Assembly (NCBI GenBank): GCA_946560065.1
Contig: CAMNUE010000003.1
Coordinates: forward strand, 1-64,000
DNA from: an uncultured bacterium
Lineage (GTDB): Bacteria; Bacillota_I; Bacilli_A; RF39; UBA660
Length of the DNA: 64,000 nucleotides
Direction: 5' to 3'
Shown here: in pieces, positions 1 to 7,996 of the stretch
How positions within the stretch are numbered: position 1 is the stretch's first letter
Layout of the letters: each line of letters opens with the position of its first letter
The notes under the pieces: model-generated
Databases searched by the model: none
What the model saw: the letters and a program-made list of their open reading frames with translations, nothing else
Told to the model about the DNA's origin: nothing
Translations under genes and position numbers: made by a program

Positions 1-2
1 AT

Positions 3-79
3 GGCGTCATTGGTGAAGTGGTTAACACGCTAGTTTGTGGCACTAGTATGCAAGAGTTCGATTCTCTTATGGCGCCCCA
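3..79 (+). tRNA. tRNA-His (GTG)
   Basis: Complete cloverleaf with encoded CCA (77-79). The anticodon loop TTGTGGC gives GTG. The acceptor stem GCGTCAT pairs with ATGGCGC, and G at position 3 can pair with C at 76, the extra G-1:C73 pair diagnostic of tRNA-His. The T arm has TTCGATTCT. Its promoter lies left of the window, so it may be the last member of a tRNA cluster. Confidence 0.95.
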
Positions 80-90
80 TTTTAAAATTT

Positions 91-118
91 AACTCTCTGT
101 ATGGAGAGTTTTTTTATT
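91..118 (+). terminator. Rho-independent terminator of tRNA-His
   Basis: Stem AACTCTC/GAGAGTT with a short loop followed by a T run, 11 bases after the tRNA CCA end. Confidence 0.85.
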
Positions 119-207
119 TTGATAATTAGTTATTGATAATATTTCAAGCATTTAATGCTTTTTAAAATAAATTGATTTGCTGTATAATTAATATAGTGAG
201 GTGTAAC

Positions 208-969
208 ATGAATTGGGAAGAAAAATTAAATAAGTTTTTAGAAAACTGGGAATATATGGATGATACTGTAGGAATTCTGGTATGTGGTAGTTATGTAACT
301 GGCGCTCCATCGTCTCATTCGGATTTAGATGTACATACTATTTTGGACAGTGAAGTTGATTATCGAGAAAGAGGAAATAAAATCATCGATGGTTTATTAG
401 TTGAATATTTTGCTAATCCAGCAAGGCAAATTTTAAAGTATTTTAAGGAAGATTACGAAAGTATTAGAACTATGTCGCAAGTTCAATTCATTACAGGTAA
501 AATACTACTAGACAAAACAGGTGAAGTTCAGAAATTAAAAGATGAAGCTCAAAAGATATTTAATAAGCATTTTTTAGATTTGGATACAAATCTTAATGAA
601 CTAAATAAGTATGGACTATGGGATATGTTGGATGATTTGTTAGATGGATTAGAGAATCATCGTGAAGATTTTGATTTTTTATATTACTCTAATCTGGATA
701 AACTCTTAAGTTTATATATGAAACAAATAAGATTTCCATATAATAAGAAAACTATGCTTGGAAATATAACAAGTGAAATAGTTAGAAATAAATATTTACT
801 TGAAGAATTACCAGATCTAGATGTTAGCCGATTAATTAAGAATTGTATAGTACTTGAAAGTAAGGAAGATAGGATGAAAAACTATGAGTTACTAACTAAG
901 AAAGTATTTGAACTTACTGGAGGATTTGATATTGATACATTCAAATTTAAAAGTCCAGTAGATTGTTAA
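208..969 (+). CDS. Nucleotidyltransferase-domain protein
   Basis: 253 residues if translation starts at ATG 208 (MNWEEKLNKF), which follows GTGAGGTG; upstream in-frame codons lack a ribosome binding site. Residues about 25-45 carry the GS-x-DLD signature of polymerase-beta-type nucleotidyltransferases (GSYVTGAPSSHSDLDVH), as in aminoglycoside nucleotidyltransferases and MNT antitoxins. The helical C-terminal half (about 120-250) has no motif I recognise but suits the usual accessory domain. No HEPN partner is adjacent, so a toxin-antitoxin role is not supported. A TATAAT box lies at 183-188 and a terminator follows at 999-1033, so it is probably monocistronic. The substrate cannot be told from sequence. 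Confidence 0.75.
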   Translation: MNWEEKLNKFLENWEYMDDTVGILVCGSYVTGAPSSHSDLDVHTILDSEVDYRERGNKIIDGLLVEYFANPARQILKYFKEDYESIRTMSQVQFITGKILLDKTGEVQKLKDEAQKIFNKHFLDLDTNLNELNKYGLWDMLDDLLDGLENHREDFDFLYYSNLDKLLSLYMKQIRFPYNKKTMLGNITSEIVRNKYLLEELPDLDVSRLIKNCIVLESKEDRMKNYELLTKKVFELTGGFDIDTFKFKSPVDC

Positions 970-998
970 TCTTGTTGTTAACTGTATAAGATTTAGAG

Positions 999-1033
999 AT
1001 ACGCCTAATTATTATGTTATAGGTGTATTTTTA
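999..1033 (+). terminator. Terminator after the nucleotidyltransferase gene
   Basis: ATACGCCTA (999-1007) pairs with TAGGTGTAT (1020-1028), with one G-T pair, followed by TTTTTAT. Confidence 0.7.
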
Positions 1034-1041
1034 TGTTTTCT

Positions 1042-1070
1042 TTGTAATTATTTCTTTTATATGTTATAAT
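1042..1070 (+). promoter_or_regulatory. Sigma-70-type promoter
   Basis: -35 TTGTAA (1042-1047), 17-base spacer, -10 TATAAT (1065-1070) preceded by TG at 1062-1063 (extended -10). The next gene starts 26 bases downstream. Confidence 0.75.
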
Positions 1071-1096
1071 AGGCTCGCTTAAAGGGGGAAGTCTAT

Positions 1097-1942
1097 ATGG
1101 AAACAAGTGAAATGAGAAATATTATAGAAAGTGTTAATACTAAGTGGCCTAAAGATTATATTATTAGGTATTTGTATGTTAAGTTAGCCCCATTCTTTCA
1201 AAAGGATTTAGAGTATTTTCTTTTAAGTGATGAAGAAAAGTTTGTAGAATATAGTAATGGTTTTGTCAATCGTGGAAGAAATATTGTCTGTAGTACACTT
1301 GCTGATTATTACGTTGAACTTTTTCAATCATTTGGAATTAATGCTGTGAAAATTGCTGCTAATAGTGCAAAGATTCCCCTATTCGCTGTTGTCGTTGAGG
1401 GGGATTATGGTTGGTTTTTCATTGACCCATTAAATGATTTATTCAATAATCAATATCGTCTTAAGACAACAGAATTTGGTGTTATTCCACGTTACGAGAC
1501 TTTAAAGAGAAAATGTCCGTATTTGATTGCTTTAGACAGTAGTTATGTTGATAATATAGATAAAGAATTAGAATTAGATGATACTTTAGATGATTATTTT
1601 GAAGAGTTACATATAAAGATGACAAATAGACATTTTATTAGAAATCATTTCTTAGTTGAAAATGATGAAAAAGAAAAGATTTTTCAATGTAAAATGGAAT
1701 TTTCTAACGATAAGTTAATTAATTTAGGTAAAGTTAGTGGTCCGTTTGAAAGAATAAGATTATATTTATTTTTAGAGAAAAAAATATTCTTTAAAACAGA
1801 AAAGAAAAATTTAAAAATTTGGTTAAATAGAGAATATGATGTTCCAAGACCAAGTATTGAATATAATAATCATCTTACTAATAATTCCGTTAGATATGAA
1901 GAAGTTAAAGATAATAAACAATTTGTCTTAAAAAGAATTTAA
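1097..1942 (+). CDS. Hypothetical protein with a degenerate transglutaminase-like core
   Basis: 281 residues, ATG at 1097 after AAAGGGGGAAG. Residues about 60-125 have the layout of a transglutaminase/cysteine-protease fold: a cysteine at the start of a helix (IVCSTLADYYVELF), a GI turn, then a strand pair ending in GWFFIDPLNDL, where the family has its Asp. The His expected just before the strand is absent (PLFAVVVEG), so ordinary catalysis is doubtful. The Lys-rich C-terminal 130 residues match nothing I know. It has its own promoter and terminator. The fold call is inference from pattern only; the gene itself is secure. Confidence 0.6.
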   Translation: METSEMRNIIESVNTKWPKDYIIRYLYVKLAPFFQKDLEYFLLSDEEKFVEYSNGFVNRGRNIVCSTLADYYVELFQSFGINAVKIAANSAKIPLFAVVVEGDYGWFFIDPLNDLFNNQYRLKTTEFGVIPRYETLKRKCPYLIALDSSYVDNIDKELELDDTLDDYFEELHIKMTNRHFIRNHFLVENDEKEKIFQCKMEFSNDKLINLGKVSGPFERIRLYLFLEKKIFFKTEKKNLKIWLNREYDVPRPSIEYNNHLTNNSVRYEEVKDNKQFVLKRI

Positions 1943-1948
1943 ATTAAA

Positions 1949-1985
1949 ACAAGCTAAGAGTTACTTATAGCTTGTTTTTTTTTAT
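1949..1985 (+). terminator. Terminator between convergent genes
   Basis: ACAAGCTA (1949-1956) pairs with TAGCTTGT (1968-1975), followed by a long T run that overlaps the end of pyrI on the other strand. Confidence 0.85.
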
Positions 1986-2401
1986 TTTTTTAGACTTGCT
2001 TCACAATATAGGCAACGATAAGTACCTGTTTCTTTATCAGTTAAAGTGAAGACTTGGTCCAGGTCTTTTTCGATTGAAGTAATACAACGAGGATTTTGAC
2101 ATTTACAAATATTTATAACTTTGTCTGGAAGAGCAATCTTCTTTTTTTCAATGATTTTATCATCCTTAACTATATTGATTGTTATGTTCGAATCAATTAT
2201 TGCTAGACTATCAAAGTCAATGTCAATTAATTTTCCGATCTTAATAATATCTTTAACTTTAGTTTTCTTACTCTTAGCATTAGTGATTAATGCTACTTCA
2301 CAATCTAAATCTTTTAAATTTAATAGATTATAAATTTCCATTGCATGACCTGCTTTTATATGATCGAGTACGTAACCATTTTTTATTGTATCAATATTCA
2401 T
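1982..2401 (-). CDS. pyrI: Aspartate carbamoyltransferase regulatory chain
   Basis: 139 residues. This is the regulatory chain that binds CTP/ATP and docks onto PyrB through a zinc site in class B aspartate transcarbamoylases. The N-terminal half is the allosteric domain (VLDHIKAGHA near residue 11). The C-terminal zinc domain shows the four ligands as CQNPRC and CLYC separated by about 22 residues. Its ATG overlaps the pyrB stop as TAATG, so the two chains are probably translationally coupled. At 139 residues it is slightly shorter than the enterobacterial chain (about 153). A separate pyrI is less common in Firmicutes than in enterobacteria and archaea but is known in clostridia. Confidence 0.93.
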   Translation of the reverse strand: MNIDTIKNGYVLDHIKAGHAMEIYNLLNLKDLDCEVALITNAKSKKTKVKDIIKIGKLIDIDFDSLAIIDSNITINIVKDDKIIEKKKIALPDKVINICKCQNPRCITSIEKDLDQVFTLTDKETGTYRCLYCEASLKK

Positions 2402-3330
2402 TATTTTACCTCCAATAATTTTAGAATTAAGGCCATTCTTATATAAACACCATATTCTGCTTGTTTGAAATATTTGGCTCTTGAATCACTATCTATATCA
2501 GTTGAAATTTCGTTTACTCTAGGTAGTGGATGCATGATACATAAATCTTTTTTAGCTGTTTTTAGTTTTTCTTTGTTTAAAATATAATAATCTTTTAGTC
2601 TGATATAATCTGCTTCATTGAAGAATCTTTCTTTTTGAACTCTTGTCATATAAAGAATGTCTAGTTCACTCATATATTCTTCAATGTCATTTGTTTCTAT
2701 ATACTCAATATTATTTTTATCAAGAATTTCTTTTTTTACATATTCTGGTAATTTTAATTCTTCTGGTGATATTAGGATGAATTTTATTTTTTTATATTGA
2801 GACATTGCTGTTATAAGCGAATGAACTGTTCTTCCAAATTTCAAATCTCCACATAAACCTATAGTTAAATTGTCTAAACGCTTCTTTTCGGAACTGATTG
2901 TTAATAAGTCTGTTAGTGTCTGAGTTGGGTGATTATGTCCACCATCTCCTGCATTGATAATCGGTACTGTTGAATTTTTACAAGCAACTAAAGGAGCACC
3001 TTCTTTTGGGTGGCGCATGGCAATAATATCACTGTAACCACCTACTACTCTAATTGTATCAGAAACACTTTCCCCTTTTGAAACTGATGAGGAAGAAGCC
3101 TCAGAGAAACCTAAAACGTTTCCACCTAGCCTTATCATTGCTGATTCAAAACTTAATCTGGTCCTTGTACTTGGCTCAAAAAATAAAGTAGCTAATATCT
3201 TACCATTACAAACATTTGAGTATTTCTCTTTATTGTTAATGATATCATTAGCTACTTTAATTAAATCGTCAATTTCTTTTACTGTTAAATCTTTAATGTC
3301 AATTAAATGTTTTACTTCTTTTTTTATCAT
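2401..3330 (-). CDS. pyrB: Aspartate carbamoyltransferase catalytic chain
   Basis: 309 residues from ATG 3330 (MIKKEVKHL), directly after GGAGGTAATTATA; an upstream in-frame TTG lies inside that ribosome binding site and is rejected. It makes carbamoyl-aspartate, the committed step of pyrimidine synthesis. The carbamoyl-phosphate loop [12 protein letters not shown] lies near residue 50, HPTQT near 130 and HPLPR near 265, all intact; HPLPR marks an aspartate rather than ornithine enzyme. A promoter sits only about 20 bases upstream, too close for a PyrR-type attenuator, so feedback through PyrI is probably the main control. No other pyr gene is present here. Confidence 0.96.
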   Translation of the reverse strand: MIKKEVKHLIDIKDLTVKEIDDLIKVANDIINNKEKYSNVCNGKILATLFFEPSTRTRLSFESAMIRLGGNVLGFSEASSSSVSKGESVSDTIRVVGGYSDIIAMRHPKEGAPLVACKNSTVPIINAGDGGHNHPTQTLTDLLTISSEKKRLDNLTIGLCGDLKFGRTVHSLITAMSQYKKIKFILISPEELKLPEYVKKEILDKNNIEYIETNDIEEYMSELDILYMTRVQKERFFNEADYIRLKDYYILNKEKLKTAKKDLCIMHPLPRVNEISTDIDSDSRAKYFKQAEYGVYIRMALILKLLEVK

Positions 3331-3353
3331 TATAATTACCTCCAACTTTTATA

Positions 3354-3383
3354 ATTGTATCAGACTATTATATTGTTTGTAAA
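3354..3383 (-). promoter_or_regulatory. Promoter of pyrBI
   Basis: Reading the minus strand: -35 TTTACA (3383-3378), 18-base spacer, -10 TACAAT (3359-3354) with TGA before it. The predicted leader is under 20 bases. Confidence 0.65.
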
Positions 3384-3404
3384 ATGTTTTCTTAACAACT
3401 AAAT

Positions 3405-3433
3405 CATTTTAAAGAGACATATTTCTATGTCTC
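3405..3433 (-). terminator. Terminator of the small Asn/Cys-rich gene
   Basis: GAGACATA (3433-3426) and TATGTCTC (3421-3414, approximately) form a stem around a short A-rich loop, followed on the minus strand by TTTAAAAT. The T run is short. Confidence 0.6.
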
Positions 3434-3437
3434 ATAT

Positions 3438-3641
3438 TTATCTATTATTATTGCAGCAATTACAACCACCATTATTCCAACAGCCATTAGAACCGTTAGA
3501 ACCTACTCCCCAGAATAAGAAGAAAATTATTATAATGATTATAAATATTGCCCACCAACCACCAGCAAATCCATCATTGTTGTTATTGGAATTTTGATAC
3601 TGATAATAAGCAGGATAGACAGGATAACTGTATCCGTACAT
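3438..3641 (-). CDS. Small membrane protein, Tyr-rich start and Asn/Cys-rich tail
   Basis: 67 residues from the second ATG (3641), which sits seven bases after GGAG; an ATG two codons earlier is too close to that site. The N-terminus is Tyr/Pro-rich (MYGYSYPVYPAYYQY), followed by Asn, one very hydrophobic segment (WWAIFIIIIIIFFLFWG, about 30-46), and a tail with repeated Asn, Gly and four Cys ending CNCCNNNR. The design recalls YjcZ-type small spore-coat proteins, but similarity is compositional only and nothing else here indicates sporulation. It is downstream of glmS with its own ribosome binding site and a terminator. Confidence 0.65.
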   Translation of the reverse strand: MYGYSYPVYPAYYQYQNSNNNNDGFAGGWWAIFIIIIIIFFLFWGVGSNGSNGCWNNGGCNCCNNNR

Positions 3642-3700
3642 AAACATTCTCCTTTCACTTTATTATATTAAGAATGTCTATGTTTGTTAATAATGGTTAC

Positions 3701-5470
3701 CTATTCTACAGTAACACTCTTAGCTAAATTTTTAGGTTTATCAATATCACAATCTCTTAATTTAGCAACTTCATATGCAAGTAATTGCAGTACTGGAACA
3801 ACCAAGATTGGTTGGAAGAAATCATTTATTTTTGGAACTACGATATTTTCATGACAGTTTTTGTATTCTTCTGTACTTATTACAATCATGAATGCTCCAC
3901 GCGATTTTACTTCTTCAATATTCGAAATAGTCTTCTCTTTAACCTCTTCATCTGTAACCACTGCGATGACAGGTGTCATATCATTAATTAAAGAGATTGT
4001 TCCATGCTTAAGTTCTCCAGCTTGATAAGCTTCACTATGAATATAGGAAACTTCTTTTAGTTTTAGACTACCTTCTAGACAAATTGAATAATCAATCTTT
4101 CTTCCAATGAAGAAAATGTTATTTTCATTGTAGATTTTTTTTGCTAGTGCCTTATATGTTTCTTGTTGCTCTAGAATTGAATTTAACTGTTTTGGTAAAG
4201 CTTTTAGTTCTTTTTCGATATCAAATTCTTGAATTAATTTTTTCGAAAATGCTGCTTTATAACTTAAAAGTGCAAGAACAGCTACTTGAAGAATATAAGC
4301 TTTTGTTGTAGCAACTGCTATTTCTGGTCCTGCTTCTATAAATAATTGTTTATCTGCTTCTCTAGCAATAGTTGAAGTTTTTACATTGACGATTGCTAAG
4401 GTATCAATATTATTTTCCTTAGCCTTTTTCATAGCAGCAATTGTATCTGCAGTTTCTCCGGATTGAGAAATTAAGATTACCAAAGTTTTTCTATCATAAA
4501 TGATTTTCTTATAGCGATATTCACTAGCACATTCGATATAGCATTTTAAATTAGCTTTTTCTTCTAATAATGTTTTTCCAATCATTCCTGCATACATTGC
4601 TGAACCACAGGCAACAATGTGAATCTCTTCATAAGTACTTAAATCTGGTAAAAGTTCACTGTTGTTTAAATATGGTTTTAGCGTTTCTTCTAAAACTCGT
4701 GGTTCTTCCATTATTTCTTTTAGCATATAGTGTTCATAACCACATTTATCTTTAGCTTCGGCATTCATCTTTGTTTCTTCGATTTCTTTTTTTATTTCTT
4801 TACCATCTTTTGTAATAATATATTTTTCTTTTGTTAAGGTTGCTATTTCGTTTTCTTCTAACAAAATATATTTATTAGTATAATTTATAATTGCAGAGAT
4901 GTCACTAGCAATAAATAACTCTTTGTCATTGATACCAATAATTAATTGTGAATCCTTTCTTACTGCATAAAGATTAGGATTATTCTCAACAACTATACCA
5001 AAAGCGTATGATCCTTTTATTTCTGTTAATGCTTGAGTAATTGCAGTAGTTATATCGTCTTTGTAATAATGGTTTATTAAAGCACAGGCAACTTCTGTAT
5101 CAGTTTGGCTCTTGAAAGTAGTTCCTTCTTTTACTAATTTTTTTCTTAAGTCGTCAGCATTTTCAATGATTCCATTATGTACTAATGTTACTCTTCCTAC
5201 TTGATGAGGATGAGCATTAATCTCATTTGCTTCTCCATGAGTTGCCCATCTTGTATGAGCTATTCCAATGTTGGCTTCAATAATTTTCTCACTACTTATT
5301 TTTTCTTCTAAATTAGAAATTTTTCCAACACTTTTTATTATTTGAATATCATTTTCATTTTTTAAGGCAATTCCTGCTGAATCGTATCCTCGATATTCTA
5401 AGTTTTTTAATCCTTCTATTAAAATATTTTTCGGGTTTTCTTTTCCAATATACCCAATAATTCCACACAT
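3701..5470 (-). CDS. glmS: Glutamine--fructose-6-phosphate aminotransferase
   Basis: 589 residues. It makes glucosamine-6-phosphate from fructose-6-phosphate and glutamine, the entry step to peptidoglycan and other amino-sugar polymers. The N-terminal glutaminase starts MCGIIGYIG with the nucleophile Cys2; HTRWATHG lies near 72 and HNGIIEN near 97. Two SIS sugar-isomerase domains follow (SQSGETADT near 335 and a second near 460), and the C-terminus ends KNLAKSVTVE as in the family. It stands alone behind a self-cleaving glmS ribozyme, so its mRNA should be destabilised when product accumulates. Confidence 0.97.
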   Translation of the reverse strand: MCGIIGYIGKENPKNILIEGLKNLEYRGYDSAGIALKNENDIQIIKSVGKISNLEEKISSEKIIEANIGIAHTRWATHGEANEINAHPHQVGRVTLVHNGIIENADDLRKKLVKEGTTFKSQTDTEVACALINHYYKDDITTAITQALTEIKGSYAFGIVVENNPNLYAVRKDSQLIIGINDKELFIASDISAIINYTNKYILLEENEIATLTKEKYIITKDGKEIKKEIEETKMNAEAKDKCGYEHYMLKEIMEEPRVLEETLKPYLNNSELLPDLSTYEEIHIVACGSAMYAGMIGKTLLEEKANLKCYIECASEYRYKKIIYDRKTLVILISQSGETADTIAAMKKAKENNIDTLAIVNVKTSTIAREADKQLFIEAGPEIAVATTKAYILQVAVLALLSYKAAFSKKLIQEFDIEKELKALPKQLNSILEQQETYKALAKKIYNENNIFFIGRKIDYSICLEGSLKLKEVSYIHSEAYQAGELKHGTISLINDMTPVIAVVTDEEVKEKTISNIEEVKSRGAFMIVISTEEYKNCHENIVVPKINDFFQPILVVPVLQLLAYEVAKLRDCDIDKPKNLAKSVTVE

Positions 5471-5534
5471 ATATTTTCCTCCACTATTAAAACATTAGTG
5501 TCAATATATGTCTTTGTTATAATGTTGATTTTAT

Positions 5535-5645
5535 TTTTTACCCATATATTTTACGAACCACTTTATCCGTAGTAGAACCCGCCGAAAATTCCGATAACTA
5601 CTAACCTCGTCGACTATTCAAAGTCCTGGCGCTTCAATGTTGTTA
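5535..5645 (-). ncRNA. glmS ribozyme: glmS ribozyme/riboswitch
   Basis: On the minus strand the region between promoter and glmS holds the conserved core of this class: AGCGCC followed by AGGACT, then GTCGACGAGG, a stem loop with TTATCGG, TCGGCGGGTTCTACTACGG, and a 3' pairing region with GGATAAAGTGGTTCG. By analogy with known members, cleavage falls just before the G of GCGCC, between minus-strand bases 5633 and 5632. The class uses glucosamine-6-phosphate as cofactor, cleaving its own leader and lowering glmS expression. Outer boundaries are approximate; the core is convincing. Confidence 0.93.
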
Positions 5646-5672
5646 CAACCTTTCTACAATCATCTTATATTA

Positions 5673-5701
5673 ATTATATACAAAAAAGAGGAAAATGACA
5701 A
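5673..5701 (-). promoter_or_regulatory. Promoter of the glmS ribozyme-glmS transcript
   Basis: -35 TTGTCA (5701-5696), 17-base spacer, -10 TATAAT (5678-5673). The -35 box lies in the loop of the upstream terminator. Transcription would start near 5666, about 34 bases before the ribozyme cleavage site. Confidence 0.8.
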
Positions 5702-5710
5702 ATTTCCTCT
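5680..5710 (-). terminator. Terminator of the zinc-ribbon membrane protein gene
   Basis: AGAGGAAA (5710-5703) pairs with TTTCCTCT (5694-5687), followed by TTTTTTG; the stem overlaps the stop codon. Confidence 0.85.
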
Positions 5711-6842
5711 ATCTTATTATCTCATCTTTTGTGAAAGTATAATTTTTTCTTTCACTTCTGTCCTTCTTTTCTTCAATAAGTTTTTCTTCTTCTTTTGATT
5801 TCTTTGCTTTGTTATAGTAGTCTTCTTCAATTTTCCTTTTAGCATTCAAATCTTTTTCTTCTTCTTTTGTGATATTACCATTTACTTTCTTAGCTGCTAA
5901 TTCTTGAATATCTTCAGTATTTTTGTCATAAACTAAGTTTCTTTCTTTAGTCTTATAGTGGAGATAAATTATTTTATCAGCATTGGTTATTTTTAGATAA
6001 ACATCATATTCCTTATTATCTCCTTTTAATTTGATTGAGCACAATCCTTCACTTAGTGTTCCCGTAACTGGGTTTTCCTCAATACTCTTATAGGCACTTC
6101 TTACAAGAGAGTTACATGTTGCTCTATTTTCACTGTTTTCAGTCCAAAAAGTTGTATTATTGTTTTTATTATAGTAAACATTAAACATACTAAAGAAAAT
6201 TATGATTAAAAATATTAAATAAATGATTAAGGCTGGAACTACTTTTACTCCACCTCTTTTTTCACATATATTTTCTATTGTAAATGAATCGGTATCTTTA
6301 AGTTTTTTTATCATAAATTCTACTTTTAGTTTAGACAAGAAAATATAGACTTTATTAAAAGCTAAACCAATTATAACCATGGTTATTAGTATATAGGCAA
6401 TAAGAAACTTTGGTTTTTGTAAAACCACTATACCTGTTATAACCATTCCTAATATTCCAACTACATACATTTTTCTATATAGAACATAACTCCAGTTTAA
6501 TAGAAATGCATAAATGTTAAATGGAGATTTTTTTATGAGTTTGTAGTCTTCTCCAATATAAGCTTCTAAGTATTTCTCGTCTTTATAAAAAAATTCATTT
6601 TCTTTGGTACCACTTGAATCTGCTTTTAGGTCGAACTCTTCTAGGTCATCATATTCTTCGTTGTTTTCATAAGTCGATTCATCAAGTAAATTCGGCTCAA
6701 AATCATCTAATACGAGACCATCTTTTGAATTTCTAAATTCGATACCTTCATCCTTTTCATTATTTCCACTATTATAGTAACCACATATAGTACAAAACTT
6801 TTCTTTTTCTCTTAATTTTTTTCCACACTTTTTACAACGCAT
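5709..6842 (-). CDS. Zinc-ribbon membrane protein, DUF2628-like
   Basis: 377 residues from ATG 6842 (MRCKKCGKK), after AAGGTGG. Residues 3-20 form a zinc ribbon with C3, C6, C17 and C20. An acidic linker of about 80 residues follows, then SPFNIYAFLLNWSYVLYRK, a signature of DUF2628-type membrane proteins, and three hydrophobic segments at about 124-145, 150-172 and 200-222. The outer domain (about 225-330) contains two Cys, and the C-terminal 50 residues are a charged Lys/Glu coil. Last gene before a terminator, 28 bases after the AAA ATPase gene with which it may be co-transcribed. Function unknown. Confidence 0.7.
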   Translation of the reverse strand: MRCKKCGKKLREKEKFCTICGYYNSGNNEKDEGIEFRNSKDGLVLDDFEPNLLDESTYENNEEYDDLEEFDLKADSSGTKENEFFYKDEKYLEAYIGEDYKLIKKSPFNIYAFLLNWSYVLYRKMYVVGILGMVITGIVVLQKPKFLIAYILITMVIIGLAFNKVYIFLSKLKVEFMIKKLKDTDSFTIENICEKRGGVKVVPALIIYLIFLIIIFFSMFNVYYNKNNNTTFWTENSENRATCNSLVRSAYKSIEENPVTGTLSEGLCSIKLKGDNKEYDVYLKITNADKIIYLHYKTKERNLVYDKNTEDIQELAAKKVNGNITKEEEKDLNAKRKIEEDYYNKAKKSKEEEKLIEEKKDRSERKNYTFTKDEIIR

Positions 6843-6869
6843 TATGATTACCACCTTTTTATTATATTT

Positions 6870-7865
6870 TTAATCTTCTGATAATTTTTCGTAATGTCCT
6901 ATTATAGTATCGTTATACTCATCAAGCTGTTCTGAGAAAATTTGCTCAAAACTTGGCATTGATTTTTTTATTACGTCTGGATAGATGTTTTTACTGTTCA
7001 TTATGGCTTGTTTAAAATCAATGATGTTGACTTCTCTTCTATTATCAAACAAGGCATTGGAAAATGCTTGTTGAACAATTGTTAATGAAACGTCTGGATA
7101 ACGTGAACCTATTTCATAAATTCTTTTATACTCGCTTGTTATGTCTGTAATAAACTCCATTACTTTTCTTTGTATATATGGAGTGTACATCATTTTAGCA
7201 CCTGTTCTAATTTCTATTTTTGGTAATGTACCAATAAGAATTTGGATATTTTCTTCTCTGGTTGGTTCAAATATTTCAACTTTTTGAAAACGTCTTACGA
7301 AAGCTTTATCTCTTAGAATATATCTTTCATATTCTTCGGTAGTTGTTGCACCAATTACTTTAATGTCTCCACGATCTAGGGCTGGTTTAAACATATTAGC
7401 AAAGTCTAGTGCTTCTCCTTTTGTTCCCATAAGTGTATGAATTTCATCGATAAATAAAATTAACTTTGTTTTGTCTTTTAATTCATCAATTAGAGTTTGA
7501 ACTTTAGACTCTCCTGTTACTGGATCAACTCCAAGCAAAGCTGCAGTATTTAACTTAATAACTTGATAACCTTTTAGAACATCTGGTACTGCATTTTTTT
7601 GAATTCTATAAGCTAATCCTTCTACTGTAGCAGTTTTACCAACACCTGGTTTTCCAATTAAAACAGCTGATTTATCTGGAGTAAGTAAAATTAAAATTAG
7701 TTGCTTAATTTGTTCATCTCTACCGATGGCTGGATTAGTTATATAGTTATTTTCTTGGAAGTTTTCACCATAGTTTTTAAGCATACTGATTCTTTTCTTT
7801 TTAATATCGAATCTTTCTTCTGCTTTTTGATCAAATAATTCATTCATCTCTTCTTCTGTATTCAC
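6870..7865 (-). CDS. Stand-alone Clp-type AAA+ ATPase
   Basis: 331 residues, GTG start after GGAGTGG. One AAA+ module related to the first ATPase domain of ClpB/ClpC: Walker A GKPGVGKT near 78, Walker B LILFIDEIH near 135, sensor GATTTEEYERY near 175, then an RRF arginine-finger region. Full Clp proteins carry a substrate N-domain and a second AAA domain with a helical middle region; both are absent, and there is no IGF/IGL loop for ClpP. It is therefore a compact remodelling ATPase of unknown target. The following gene encodes a zinc-ribbon membrane protein and could be a partner; that is inference from position. Confidence 0.85.
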   Translation of the reverse strand: MNTEEEMNELFDQKAEERFDIKKKRISMLKNYGENFQENNYITNPAIGRDEQIKQLILILLTPDKSAVLIGKPGVGKTATVEGLAYRIQKNAVPDVLKGYQVIKLNTAALLGVDPVTGESKVQTLIDELKDKTKLILFIDEIHTLMGTKGEALDFANMFKPALDRGDIKVIGATTTEEYERYILRDKAFVRRFQKVEIFEPTREENIQILIGTLPKIEIRTGAKMMYTPYIQRKVMEFITDITSEYKRIYEIGSRYPDVSLTIVQQAFSNALFDNRREVNIIDFKQAIMNSKNIYPDVIKKSMPSFEQIFSEQLDEYNDTIIGHYEKLSED

Positions 7866-7952
7866 GCTACCACTCCTAATCTCTTTTAATTATACCATGT
7901 TGTAGACTTTTTCTCAACTGTGCTTCTAAAAACTAATGTACTTTACAACGGT

Positions 7953-7996
7953 AAAAACAATGAGTAAGGTATATGTATTATTGATTACTTACTCAT
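7953..7996 (-). terminator. Terminator after the UDG-like gene
   Basis: ATGAGTAAG (7996-7988) pairs with CTTACTCAT (7968-7960) across a 19-base loop, followed by TGTTTTT; the stem overlaps the stop codon of the gene at 7985. Confidence 0.7.

Noticed and set aside
208..969. MNT antitoxin of a HEPN-MNT system.
   Set aside because: No HEPN gene is adjacent and the protein is longer than typical MNT antitoxins.
3346..3437. PyrR-type attenuator or PyrR-binding loop upstream of pyrB.
   Set aside because: The promoter is only about 20 bases from the start codon, so there is no room.
3701..5470. Open frames on the opposite strand of glmS, dnaE, typA, arcA-D and others.
   Set aside because: They are shadows of strong genes with no start signals and implausible composition.
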